A stretch of DNA of 30,199 bases, taken from the IMG/VR virus record IMGVR_UViG_3300023176_000357, positions 1 through 30,199 of that record; one strand, given 5' to 3'. The notes under the pieces were generated by a model. That model was not told the origin of the DNA. It worked only from the letters and a program-made list of their open reading frames with translations, and did no database searches. A program made the position numbers and the translations under genes. Below are positions 14,436 through 23,330 of the stretch, piece after piece (within the stretch, counting starts at the first letter, position 1; each line of letters opens with the position of its first letter). The stretch is from a virus.

Positions 14436-14679
14436 ATTTCTCAAAGACTATAATAGTTTACAAGTCCAAATAGAAACAATTCAAGACATTGATACAAAAA
14501 GCAAACTTAATGGCATGTTACGACAACTACGCCTCGAGGTGCAAAGACTAGACACACATCATAAAGAAATATCACCTAGTAGTGCATTGGGGCAAAAAGC
14601 ACACGATACTAGAGATAAAATTCAAAATCTAAGAAGACAAATAGTTAACGGTCTAAAAGATTATAAAGAAGCGCATTAG
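14410..14679 (+). CDS. Small coiled-coil protein
   Basis: 89 aa from ATG 14410, chosen because AAGGAG sits 6 nt upstream; longer in-frame starts within the cupin lack one. It is predicted mostly helical with heptads (YNSLQVQIETIQDIDTK, LNGMLRQLRLEVQRL, KIQNLRRQIVNGLKDY). I do not recognise the family. It ends the plus-strand unit, and its stop is inside a hairpin shared with the convergent gene. Confidence 0.75.
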   Translation: MFSLSTSPKFLKDYNSLQVQIETIQDIDTKSKLNGMLRQLRLEVQRLDTHHKEISPSSALGQKAHDTRDKIQNLRRQIVNGLKDYKEAH

Positions 14680-14691
14680 GCTTGCGCTTCT
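14667..14691. terminator. Bidirectional hairpin spanning both stop codons of convergent genes
   Basis: A perfect 9-bp stem AGAAGCGCA / TGCGCTTCT with a 7-nt loop. The TAG of the plus gene (14677-14679) and the TAA of the minus gene (14676-14678) both lie in the loop. Minus-strand readout gives TATAATCTTTT after the stem; the plus side has no T-tract. Confidence 0.75.
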
Positions 14692-17600
14692 CCCCATCTT
14701 AAAATAAGCGATGCATTAACATCAGCACCACTAATCTTATACACATTAATTGCTAATACATCTGGTCCATTAGGGAAAGTACCTCTACCGCCTATTGACG
14801 TAGTTGTAAGTTCTTTAAGTTTGTCAAGTGACAGCGTTTCAGTTTCACCCGGATTTGCAATAAACGAAAATACTTGCTCTCCAGGCTGTGCATATGCAGG
14901 CTGACTCAAATCAAAATCAATAGTTGCCGCGGAAGCAAAACTACCTCTGAAGCCTTGCGTAAATGTTACCACATAATAGGTTGTACCGCCAAATGACTGT
15001 AAACTTACATTTGCTACTCTAGTATTAGCTGGAAACTCTGTTTGAGACGATGCAACTAAATCATTTATTGCGACACCTTCAGCGTTCCAAGAAGTTTCTG
15101 TAAACACAAGTCTGTTAGAATTAGTGTAAGTATTGTTTGTATATGATTTTGCAAGTGTTATTGTTTCAACACTAGTTGTGCCATCTGTCCCGAATATTTC
15201 TGTTCCAGACCATTCTGCACTCATTCTAATTCTCGTAAAAGAAGTTCCATTTTCTGTTTTGTTTGCTCTGTCAACACTTTGCACTGTAGTTCCTGCGGGG
15301 AATGATCCACCAATTACACTTGTTGAAACAAATCTATCACCGCTTTGGATGTTAGAACTATCAAATACAGTGTCAGGTATGAACCAATCTTCGTCTCCAT
15401 CTTCAAAGGCATAGTCTGTACCGCCGGGTCCGTTACCACCAGCATTCCATGCAGTAAATGTTGCTTGCACTTCGCCTTGTATAGTTGGGCTACCAGTAAG
15501 AACTGTTGCGCCCCCTGCCCATGTTACAGATCCGCCTAGTGCAATCTGTGCAAAACTAGGCTGGCCGCCTGCAGCCTCACTTGATAGTCCGTTCCAAGAA
15601 ATGTCATTTGGATTTATAGGATAGTTCTGAGGATTAAGAACACCTTCAACAATAATTCCGCCTGCTCCAGTATCGGAAGTAATGGATAACGAATCTAGCA
15701 ATAGCTGGGCTCTGTTCAACAGTTCTCTTTCTCCTAGATCGCCTACAACAGCATTTGATACGCTAGGAGCAAGTCTAATTAAAAATGCAGTTTGTTTAGT
15801 TGTACTTACAGGAACACCAGTTGCGGCATAGTTGAAAATGTAACCTCTGTCATCGTCAAACAGTCCATCAATCATATATGCAGAACCCCAGTGACTAATA
15901 ATAGGACTTGTTGTACTACTGATAAGATTTACACCTTTATTGTCTACATGAGAGTCAGCTGATCCTGCTGTAAATGATCTGTTTGCTCCTGCGGAAAAAT
16001 TTGAATATGTTCCTCCTCGGTTACAACCTGTAAGTTGATTAAGTGTGTCGTCTTTACCTGTATATGTTATAATTTCGTTATCAACATAAATTGTACCTTC
16101 TTCAGGGAAGTCAGCAGTATCATCTAAAGTAATTGTAGTCTGTACAGCATCTATTGCTCCGTTTAACCTAGACTTAGAACCTTCATTAAGTGTTTCATAA
16201 CGTACTGGCAAGTTACCAGTTCTCATAAATGCTTCTGTGTTTAGATTGTTACCTTTCAGTCTATGACAGAATGTATAGTCACCATTTGGACCTCTTACCA
16301 TCCAATCAATAAATCCAGCGCCATACCAACTAAACTGCATGCCAATCATTTGCATTTTTGTAACGTCTAATTCGTATCCGCTGGGTCCAGTACCATCTAG
16401 TCTGTCTAAGTTCCATTCGCTTTGAGGTATAATTACATCTTGCACTTTGGACATTTTTACGCCCGTAACATCGTTTACACCTCTAAAATCCGGTGTTACA
16501 TAACACTCAGTATTACTTTCGATATGTGAAATAACATGTGTCATTCCTCTAATAACAACTCTATCACCTTCTTGTAACTGATCTATAAATCTTGTGTTTG
16601 TTCCTACAACAACATTTTTGTCTGTACCAATTGCTATAGTACCAGCAACTTGGAATGTACTTGTTCTTCTTCCTACTGCAAGTGTCTGTCCATCATATTG
16701 AAAGAAAATACCATTTTGGTCATCAAATGGTCCTGATCGTACAACTGCACCGTGCCATTGATAAGTTGCAATCTGACAAATAGCACCTATATCTGCTGTT
16801 GTATTGCCGAGCGCAGTAGTTGCATTAACTGTAAAAGTTCTTTCGTCTATAATACTGTTGACAACATACTGTCCATCATATCCTGTAGTTTGCACTCCGC
16901 TTAATTTTATAGTACATCCTGATTGTAGTCCGTGATCATTGTCGTCTGTTACAATAGTAATTGTGCTACCAGATGCTGTACCCGAAGCTGTTACTGATCT
17001 GACATCATAACTTGGGGCAAACAAACATCCTGTGTTGTACATTGCACCTTTACCTGACTGATAACGAATGTACTTTTTACTTTGACGTATTGCTTGACCT
17101 CCGTGTTGCGGTCCGCCGGTACCTAATTGTACACCCCCGTCAAATGCTCTGTGACTAAAGAAACTATCAGGTCTAATATACACAGATCCGTCTATTTCTG
17201 TAGTAGTGTCAACTGTTCCTGGGTTTCTAGTAATATATCTAATTGTAGTTGGACTTGGAATTTCTGTTACAAAAAATGGTCCGCCTGCAATTTCGTGATT
17301 AGTACCGGACGAACTAATACCTACCATAATACTTGCACCCGGTACTAGTCCATGGTTGTTGTCAAATTCAACTTGTATCGTAGCAATACTACTGTACGAA
17401 ATTGGACTGTTGATTCCTAATTGTGCAGTTGTTGATTGAGATATAGATACTGCTGAATATACGTCAAGTGTATCGCCTAAAACTGCTGTGCCAGTTACAT
17501 CACTAAAATTAGTAATCTCTCCGCCTTCGACAACAACTCTAAATGTTATGTCATTAGTAGGACTTGTTCCGCCTAAACTAGTTCCAGGTATTGTATATTG

Positions 17601-19688
17601 CTCTCCGTCATAAATTTCACTTCCGCCGTCGTTTACTCCAGCAAAAGAATAGCTACCGCTATCTCGTCTGATGTTTATGTCTCCGTTAGATGCATTTGGA
17701 TTTGTAGTTTGACTTGCGCTAAGTCCAGTAAATGAGCCTGTTCCTGTACCATTTCCTGATATAACTAATATTTCTTCAATAGATCCTACAGTACTATCTG
17801 CCGCTGTACTTACTACTTTTATATAGATATCATTGTCAGGTGTTAAGCCGCCTACCTGCGTACCTAGTATTCTTAAAGTGTCGCCTTTATTATAACCACT
17901 ACCTGGGTTGTCAACACCAACTACATCGTAAAATCCAGCATCTACAGTTACACTAAATGTTGCATTTGTAGCAGTACCTGCTACGTTGTTAGACGTGCTT
18001 AAAATTAAATTATTGTAAACCTCTGTGTTACCAACATAACTAGTCGTAATAGGTTCATTCAACGTGATCTCACTGCCTGCTATACTTGTAATTACTCTTT
18101 GTTCTGGTGTTGTGCTATCAAACCAATCATCTGGAATTGTCATACCAGGACTTAGACCAGTAGCATCTTCAAGCATAATTGTTGTTGATCCGGATATTGC
18201 TTCCTCATCAACTCTTACAGTTTTTACGCTGCCGCCTGTACCATATACCGCAGTAACCTGTGTACCGGTATCAATGCCAGTACCCGATAAAGGTGCACCT
18301 AATGGCGGAATATTATTACTGTCCCAAGTGATTGTTGTTGCTCCTGAGGGCACTATTAACGGATTAGTAAACGATCCATTTGAACCTTGGCTTGGTACTG
18401 TAAATCTAGGAGTACCTATACTAGCGCCTGTGTAAAAATCAGCTTTTCTAAGTTGCGTAGTAGATGTTGCTAAAACTTCGTTGTTTGATGTTCCAACCTT
18501 TGCTTTTGCATAATAAGTAAAAGTTGTATTACTAGGTACAGTGTAAATTAAAAATGTTCCTTCAGCACGGTTAAATCCGAGTGCAGAACTTGCCAATGCT
18601 TTAATTGTCATAGGCTGTCCTTGTATTAACCCGTGCGGTCCTATTGTTGTTACAGTAATTAAACTTGCTCCTACTCCGCCGTTTCCTGTACTTGCATCTG
18701 TAACAACATTTGATACAGGAATATCAGAAGCTGACACTTCAAATGTAGAAGGATACCCCCTTTGGAGAGATAACGCTTGCCACTTTGTAGGTTGCAGACC
18801 ATATTCAAAGTCTGCATCGATCATTGCTTGCGGTAATCCAACACGCATACGTTCGATAGCATCAGTACCAAAATCATACGGTCTAGTTCTTATTTCTTTT
18901 ACTTCTAAGAATATTTGTAAATTATCGTCTACTGACATAGCAGAGGTGTCATACTTAAAGTTAACTATTGTTGTACCGTTACTAACAGATTCTGCTCTAG
19001 GATATCCTTCTGAATTACCTGCTGTAAATTTAGTTGTAGCCCCTCTACTAGGATCTGTGAAGCTATATACAATTTCGTTGCTGGTTACATTACTAATAAT
19101 AAGTAAATCTTCTAAACCAATTTTATCTTGTAGTTCTACTCTACCTAAACCTACTGTAAGCGTAGGTAAACTGCTTAACCCGTTTTGAATCACAGAAACT
19201 AAGTCATTTAAAAGTTCAGTTACCCTGGTTGTTGTACTAGCCTCTCCGTCATTGGCTAAAGTTACTTGTGTAGCATCACTTTGTTCTGGAGAGCTATTAA
19301 CGACATTAGGCAAAATATATGTATTAACAGTGTCTCTTAAAAATTGATATGCTTCGTATTCAGGAATTCTATTTCCGTCAATTTGGGGTACTTCTTTGTT
19401 CCAATAAAAACCAGATACACGTCTTGTTTCTTCGTTACCGTTGTATCTTAAATCGAATATTAATGCATCTATTACATATCCACTATCTCTTAAACATTTT
19501 TCTTCGTCATATGTATATCCTGCATAATCAGGATTTCCAGCATCCACTTGGTTTTGAATGTAAGCGACAATTTCTTGTTGCAAAAAAGTTTTATTTTCTT
19601 GCAACAATGCTACGGCATTGGGTCTTGCATTGCCGTCTATTCCTAATCCTGGACTAAATCTATATTCTTTTATAAGTGTTTTTGCCAT
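14676..19688 (-). CDS. Giant modular virion structural protein (fibre/baseplate-associated type)
   Basis: 1670 aa, a large structural protein of the marine T4-like type. The N-terminus has the KCLRDSGYVIDALIFDLRY motif (about 64-83) frequent in such proteins. HGL-containing beta modules recur at about 345-398, 768-820 and 908-958. A GSGYNKGD / GGSEIYDGE repeat appears at about 586-650 and 680-738. A conserved core (about 840-1160) carries FFSHRAFDGGVQLGTG and RQSKKYIRYQSGKGAMYNTG. Near 1190 is a TTITLDDTADFP...YTG element. There is no signal peptide. It has a good AAGGAT Shine-Dalgarno and follows 19698-20813 by 9 nt. Tail fibre or baseplate location is inferred from neighbours. Confidence 0.85.
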   Translation of the reverse strand: MAKTLIKEYRFSPGLGIDGNARPNAVALLQENKTFLQQEIVAYIQNQVDAGNPDYAGYTYDEEKCLRDSGYVIDALIFDLRYNGNEETRRVSGFYWNKEVPQIDGNRIPEYEAYQFLRDTVNTYILPNVVNSSPEQSDATQVTLANDGEASTTTRVTELLNDLVSVIQNGLSSLPTLTVGLGRVELQDKIGLEDLLIISNVTSNEIVYSFTDPSRGATTKFTAGNSEGYPRAESVSNGTTIVNFKYDTSAMSVDDNLQIFLEVKEIRTRPYDFGTDAIERMRVGLPQAMIDADFEYGLQPTKWQALSLQRGYPSTFEVSASDIPVSNVVTDASTGNGGVGASLITVTTIGPHGLIQGQPMTIKALASSALGFNRAEGTFLIYTVPSNTTFTYYAKAKVGTSNNEVLATSTTQLRKADFYTGASIGTPRFTVPSQGSNGSFTNPLIVPSGATTITWDSNNIPPLGAPLSGTGIDTGTQVTAVYGTGGSVKTVRVDEEAISGSTTIMLEDATGLSPGMTIPDDWFDSTTPEQRVITSIAGSEITLNEPITTSYVGNTEVYNNLILSTSNNVAGTATNATFSVTVDAGFYDVVGVDNPGSGYNKGDTLRILGTQVGGLTPDNDIYIKVVSTAADSTVGSIEEILVISGNGTGTGSFTGLSASQTTNPNASNGDINIRRDSGSYSFAGVNDGGSEIYDGEQYTIPGTSLGGTSPTNDITFRVVVEGGEITNFSDVTGTAVLGDTLDVYSAVSISQSTTAQLGINSPISYSSIATIQVEFDNNHGLVPGASIMVGISSSGTNHEIAGGPFFVTEIPSPTTIRYITRNPGTVDTTTEIDGSVYIRPDSFFSHRAFDGGVQLGTGGPQHGGQAIRQSKKYIRYQSGKGAMYNTGCLFAPSYDVRSVTASGTASGSTITIVTDDNDHGLQSGCTIKLSGVQTTGYDGQYVVNSIIDERTFTVNATTALGNTTADIGAICQIATYQWHGAVVRSGPFDDQNGIFFQYDGQTLAVGRRTSTFQVAGTIAIGTDKNVVVGTNTRFIDQLQEGDRVVIRGMTHVISHIESNTECYVTPDFRGVNDVTGVKMSKVQDVIIPQSEWNLDRLDGTGPSGYELDVTKMQMIGMQFSWYGAGFIDWMVRGPNGDYTFCHRLKGNNLNTEAFMRTGNLPVRYETLNEGSKSRLNGAIDAVQTTITLDDTADFPEEGTIYVDNEIITYTGKDDTLNQLTGCNRGGTYSNFSAGANRSFTAGSADSHVDNKGVNLISSTTSPIISHWGSAYMIDGLFDDDRGYIFNYAATGVPVSTTKQTAFLIRLAPSVSNAVVGDLGERELLNRAQLLLDSLSITSDTGAGGIIVEGVLNPQNYPINPNDISWNGLSSEAAGGQPSFAQIALGGSVTWAGGATVLTGSPTIQGEVQATFTAWNAGGNGPGGTDYAFEDGDEDWFIPDTVFDSSNIQSGDRFVSTSVIGGSFPAGTTVQSVDRANKTENGTSFTRIRMSAEWSGTEIFGTDGTTSVETITLAKSYTNNTYTNSNRLVFTETSWNAEGVAINDLVASSQTEFPANTRVANVSLQSFGGTTYYVVTFTQGFRGSFASAATIDFDLSQPAYAQPGEQVFSFIANPGETETLSLDKLKELTTTSIGGRGTFPNGPDVLAINVYKISGADVNASLILRWGEAQA

Positions 19689-19697
19689 GTTATATCC

Positions 19698-20813
19698 TTA
19701 AGCCCCAAATGCTACTGCAAACGCTACTGCTGTTGCATCTACATACTCTTTATTTGTTAAATGATCAGATTGCGTAGGAGCAGAACTTGCAGTAACATTA
19801 TTTCCTACGTTCACATCTCCACCAATACCAATTCCACCTGTCACTATAATAGCTCCTGTTGTTGTGCTAGTAGACTGCGTAGCATCTGTAAATCTAGCTA
19901 ATCCACCTACAGTTATATTTGCACCTATGCCTACACCACCTGTAACTACTAGGGCTCCGTTTGATACACTATCACTATTAGTGTTACCTGTTACATTTGT
20001 TGTGCCTACACTTAAATTTCCCAGCGTTGCGGTTTGTGTATTATAATCATACGTAAAGCCTGCATCGCCGCCAAATTCTAGTGCATCATTAAACTGCACG
20101 TAAGTATCTACACCCCCCGGAGGTGTGCCGCCACTTGGACTAGTTACTGAAGCCCAAGTAAGTGTACCACTTCCGTTAGTGCGTAAAAACTGTCCTGACG
20201 CACCATCCGAACCAGGTAATGTATATACTCTATCAGTACTTATGTTATCTGGAGCACTAAAGCCTACATAACGATTATTTGACGGGTTATAAAGTTTTAA
20301 TTCACCACTTGATCGTACTTGTAAATCTGTTGAAAATAATGTTCCGTTTACTGTAACATTATCATCAACATATAAGTCGTCACCAATTCCTACTCCGCCG
20401 GTGACCCTTAATGCACCACTATCTGCTCCAGTTGTAGCGTTATTATTGTTAATAACTAAAGGATTAGTTATCGTGCCGCCGTTAAATCCTGTTGTAACAT
20501 CAATCAGAGGACGCCAGTCTTGTGTTGTTTCGTGCCAAGTAAGTTTTGCTCCATCTTGAGGTGTAACACTAGTTACATCTGATATATCGTTTAACGCAAC
20601 ACCTGTAATTGTGCCAGTAACATTTATGTCTGCAACATTAGAAGTTCCACTTACTGTCAATGCACCAGTTGATACGCTATCAGCTGTGACGTTTTCAAAG
20701 GAAGGCGAACCCTCGGGAAGTACGTCCCAAGCAAAGCCATTCCACTTCCATTTTGCAGAACCTTGTGTATAAATTTGATCTAGTGCTGGATCATTTGGAA
20801 AATTTATTGCCAT
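19698..20813 (-). CDS. Repeat-containing tail fibre protein
   Basis: 371 aa. The N-terminus FPNDPALDQIYTQGSAKWKW followed by NGFAWDVL is a phage fibre opening, with a Trp hairpin. The body is Gly/Thr/Val-rich beta sequence with three copies of a GA(L/I)xVTGG(V/I)GIG motif: GALRVTGGVGIG, GALVVTGGVGIG and GAIIVTGGIGIG. A fourth, GTLVVTGGVGI, lies in the S74 fibre at 26724-27680. The C-terminus (TNKEYVDATAV) is a short helical trimerisation-type end. SD AGAGGTAA precedes ATG. It is 10 nt downstream of the cupredoxin fibre. Identity as a fibre is firm; which part of the virion is not known. Confidence 0.82.
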   Translation of the reverse strand: MAINFPNDPALDQIYTQGSAKWKWNGFAWDVLPEGSPSFENVTADSVSTGALTVSGTSNVADINVTGTITGVALNDISDVTSVTPQDGAKLTWHETTQDWRPLIDVTTGFNGGTITNPLVINNNNATTGADSGALRVTGGVGIGDDLYVDDNVTVNGTLFSTDLQVRSSGELKLYNPSNNRYVGFSAPDNISTDRVYTLPGSDGASGQFLRTNGSGTLTWASVTSPSGGTPPGGVDTYVQFNDALEFGGDAGFTYDYNTQTATLGNLSVGTTNVTGNTNSDSVSNGALVVTGGVGIGANITVGGLARFTDATQSTSTTTGAIIVTGGIGIGGDVNVGNNVTASSAPTQSDHLTNKEYVDATAVAFAVAFGA

Positions 20814-20823
20814 TCAATTACCT

Positions 20824-21945
20824 CTATAAAGTCGCAAAACTCTTAACTAATATTTGTCCTACCATTGCAGAGTGTGCTGTACATTGGTACCTATAAGTTC
20901 CACTAATAGATGCAGGTATTTTCCAATATAGTGTTCCACTTGTTTTTTGTTGTGCATTTGCACCAGTGCTAATCACACCAGATGTGCTTACATGGACTAA
21001 TCCTGTATTATATTCAACACCTGATACATCTTGTATTGCAAATGGATGTCCAGATACATCTAAATTAAATGCTAGTGTAGTTCCACTTATTGCATAAATT
21101 GTTGGATTTCCTCCTGAATAATGACTGTTCATATTATATGCAACTACACCATTATTAGTAACCTCTAACATGGCTATAGCTGGCATATAAATTTTATCTA
21201 TAGAAAGGCCTGCTACGTCTGTTAGTCCTGAAAAGGTAGTACTACCTAATACACCTGTAAAGTCTATAGTTAATTCGTCGCCATTAATTGTTGTACCAAT
21301 ATTTGTTCCGCCTAATACAGTTAAAGTATCTACTGAACTATTTGCACTTGTTGTGCCTGTGTCTGCATTAATAGTAGCAAAACTATTTGCGCTATCTCCA
21401 CCTTCTGTTGCTTGAGCTGAAATAGTAATAGTATCTGTATTAGGATTTGTAGATATTGTAACATTTGCACCGGCAACAAGATTTAGCGTATCTGTAGCTG
21501 AATCTGCTATGACAGGAGATTGTCCAACTACAGAAATTGTAGAAAATGTATTATTAGAAGATCCTCCTGATCCGCCGCCAACTACTACACTTTGAGGTTG
21601 TACCCATTGCGCATTATCTGCATCTTGATAATATATATACAACACGCCAGTGTCGGTATCAAACCATAATTCTCCTGCAAGAGGGTCAGACGGTGCATTG
21701 TCAGCTAGTTCTATACTTGCAGTAATACCAGCATCTTGTGCTTTGTTTGCAAAAACTGTATTGTCAACGTTACTTAAATCATCTTTTACAAGAGTATAAC
21801 CGCCCTTTAATACTCCGTCATACAAGCGCAGTGTGTTGGTTTTATCTTCAAAAAAGACATCTCCTTTTGAACCGATATTCCTATTAAGGAAATCTGTCTC
21901 TCTTGGAATTATACGAACGTTGTTAAATAGTACCGATTTTGACAT
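20824..21945 (-). CDS. Tail fibre-like protein with C-terminal cupredoxin domain
   Basis: 373 aa. Two short hairpin modules lie near the N-terminus (GDVFFEDKTNTLRLYDG at 28-44; GELWFDTDTGVLYIYY at 91-106 ending W114). A Ser/Thr/Asn-rich beta region (about 125-250) follows. Residues about 250-373 look like a cupredoxin: LAFNLDVSGHPF with H300, then GTYRYQCTAHSAMVGQILV with C355, H358 and M361. The spacing C-x2-H-x2-M is that of amicyanin, and all four type-1 copper ligands are present. Copper binding and electron transfer are inference; the domain might only be a structural adhesin. A late promoter (21978-21984) precedes it. It is the first gene of a block with the repeat fibre and the giant protein. 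Confidence 0.8.
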   Translation of the reverse strand: MSKSVLFNNVRIIPRETDFLNRNIGSKGDVFFEDKTNTLRLYDGVLKGGYTLVKDDLSNVDNTVFANKAQDAGITASIELADNAPSDPLAGELWFDTDTGVLYIYYQDADNAQWVQPQSVVVGGGSGGSSNNTFSTISVVGQSPVIADSATDTLNLVAGANVTISTNPNTDTITISAQATEGGDSANSFATINADTGTTSANSSVDTLTVLGGTNIGTTINGDELTIDFTGVLGSTTFSGLTDVAGLSIDKIYMPAIAMLEVTNNGVVAYNMNSHYSGGNPTIYAISGTTLAFNLDVSGHPFAIQDVSGVEYNTGLVHVSTSGVISTGANAQQKTSGTLYWKIPASISGTYRYQCTAHSAMVGQILVKSFATL

Positions 21946-21977
21946 TAGTTTTTAATACTCTACCTATTGCGATATTG

Positions 21978-21984
21978 TATTTAT
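21978..21984 (-). promoter_or_regulatory. Late promoter box CATAAATA for the cupredoxin fibre
   Basis: The minus strand reads GCATAAATACAAT, close to T4 TATAAATACTATT. It predicts a start near 21972 and a leader of about 27 nt with a weak AGGTAGAG. Confidence 0.65.
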
Positions 21985-21986
21985 GC

Positions 21987-22694
21987 TTAGTCAAACTTCT
22001 TTTTAGAATGAAATAAATTCTTGTAAAGTCTCATTATTGGATTATTTTCTCTACGCATAAAAAATCTTATAAGACTATTTTTGTTTTGAGTAGATGATAC
22101 TTCCATTTTCCAATCGTCCCTTTTGAAGGGAATAACTTGTACTAAAGGGTCTCCTGGAGAAATAGTTATTCTTTCTTTAACCGGTGTATTAATAACACCA
22201 GTAAATTGCACAGGAGTATCATATTTGTCTGTATCAACTATTGCAGGGAAAAATGTATACCGCTCTTCAAAGAAGTAAAACGGTTGAAAAAATAAACAAC
22301 TATAACCAGGAGGTGTTTTAACAATCCAATCGTTGCTTATTTTAAAGTAACTACGTTTTTTGCCTTTTACACTAACAGGACATTGCTCATGATGATGTCC
22401 CGTTACATATGCTTCATTATAACTAGGATGCCTAGAACTGTGTGTAAGTATATCTGTACCTGGAATTTCCTGCATTTCTAAGTCAGTTTCCCATGCATTT
22501 TTTATGATATATCCACTTGTAACAAAGTCAGTAACAGGAACACAAGTTTTAATAGTTGCAATATCTCCTTTGAAAGGCGGACAAAAATTTGTTGTTGAAA
22601 GGTCTTTATACCAGTCTGGTAGAAACTTTTTAGCAGGAACTGGAGAAAAATAATCTACAATATTAGGATCTTCACTTATAAATTTAATTTCCAT
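21987..22694 (-). CDS. DUF6065-like conserved protein
   Basis: 235 aa from ATG 22694; a GTG nine bases upstream is possible, but the MEIKF start is normal for such proteins. The order PVPAKKFLPDWYKDL, TIKTCVPVTDFVTSGYII, DWIVKTPPGYSCLFFQPF, AIVDTDKYDTPVQF and PGDPLVQVIPFKRDDW resembles the DUF6065-type proteins of phages and cyanobacteria. Function is unknown. The ATG lies inside the stop region of the upstream oxygenase-like gene (11-base overlap), so the two are coupled. Family call is from motif memory, moderately sure. Confidence 0.7.
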   Translation of the reverse strand: MEIKFISEDPNIVDYFSPVPAKKFLPDWYKDLSTTNFCPPFKGDIATIKTCVPVTDFVTSGYIIKNAWETDLEMQEIPGTDILTHSSRHPSYNEAYVTGHHHEQCPVSVKGKKRSYFKISNDWIVKTPPGYSCLFFQPFYFFEERYTFFPAIVDTDKYDTPVQFTGVINTPVKERITISPGDPLVQVIPFKRDDWKMEVSSTQNKNSLIRFFMRRENNPIMRLYKNLFHSKKKFD

Positions 22695-23322
22695 AGGACA
22701 CACTGTATTTGTTTGTTTTTAATACATTTAATCTAAAATTTGCACTTATTGTTTTTCTTTCTTCGTGACTTCTATTTCTGCTAACTGCATGGTCGACAAA
22801 TGATGGAAATATAACAATATCACCTTCTTGCAAGTTAATTTGATGATTTTTTATCGGACTAGGAAAATCAAATAATAGTCCTAATCCTACAGATGAAAAG
22901 TAATCATTCCTGTCTACAAATAAAAAATCGCAACTGTTTTCTGGTTGTTCTAAAACATAGTTGCAACTAAATTGAGTAGAACCGTCTATATGATTATGCG
23001 GCTCTTGTCCTTCATTGTAGGCATACTTATTACCCCAAGCATGGAGAGGTTCTACACTTAAACTATCTTTATCAAATGGTTTTAGATCTAATATATAAGG
23101 AATAAAATGTTCTCGTACAACTAATTGTAAAAAATCGTTAAAAGGTATTTCGTCGTGTGCTTTTTGACTGTGAATAGTTGTTTTGCAAGGTGCTAACCAT
23201 GTAGATGGTAAATCAAAATATTCATCATTATCAAAATATGGTAAAAATTTTTCTTTTATTTCTTTATGTTGCTTTATATTAGCATGATAAAAAGGAATAC
23301 CAAATAAATGAGACGTAGACAT
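22684..23322 (-). CDS. 2-oxoglutarate/Fe(II) oxygenase-like protein
   Basis: 212 aa with a double-stranded beta-helix pattern. Metal ligands appear as H111-I-D113 (in EPHNHIDGSTQFSC) and H178 (FPSFVDHAVSRN), with R189 (ERKTISANF) placed to bind 2-oxoglutarate. Strands SCNYVLEQPE and GDIVIFPS surround them. The family hydroxylates proteins, nucleotides or small molecules; no substrate is readable. The ribosome site is AGGAGT. It is between a second oxygenase-like gene and the DUF6065-like gene, so they form one unit. Confidence 0.8.
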   Translation of the reverse strand: MSTSHLFGIPFYHANIKQHKEIKEKFLPYFDNDEYFDLPSTWLAPCKTTIHSQKAHDEIPFNDFLQLVVREHFIPYILDLKPFDKDSLSVEPLHAWGNKYAYNEGQEPHNHIDGSTQFSCNYVLEQPENSCDFLFVDRNDYFSSVGLGLLFDFPSPIKNHQINLQEGDIVIFPSFVDHAVSRNRSHEERKTISANFRLNVLKTNKYSVSYGN

Positions 23323-23330
23323 TAGTACTC

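Noticed and set aside
19800-20450. CRISPR-like repetition in the 19698-20813 gene
   Set aside because: The repeats are coding GGVGIG-type fibre repeats with variable DNA and no spacer structure.
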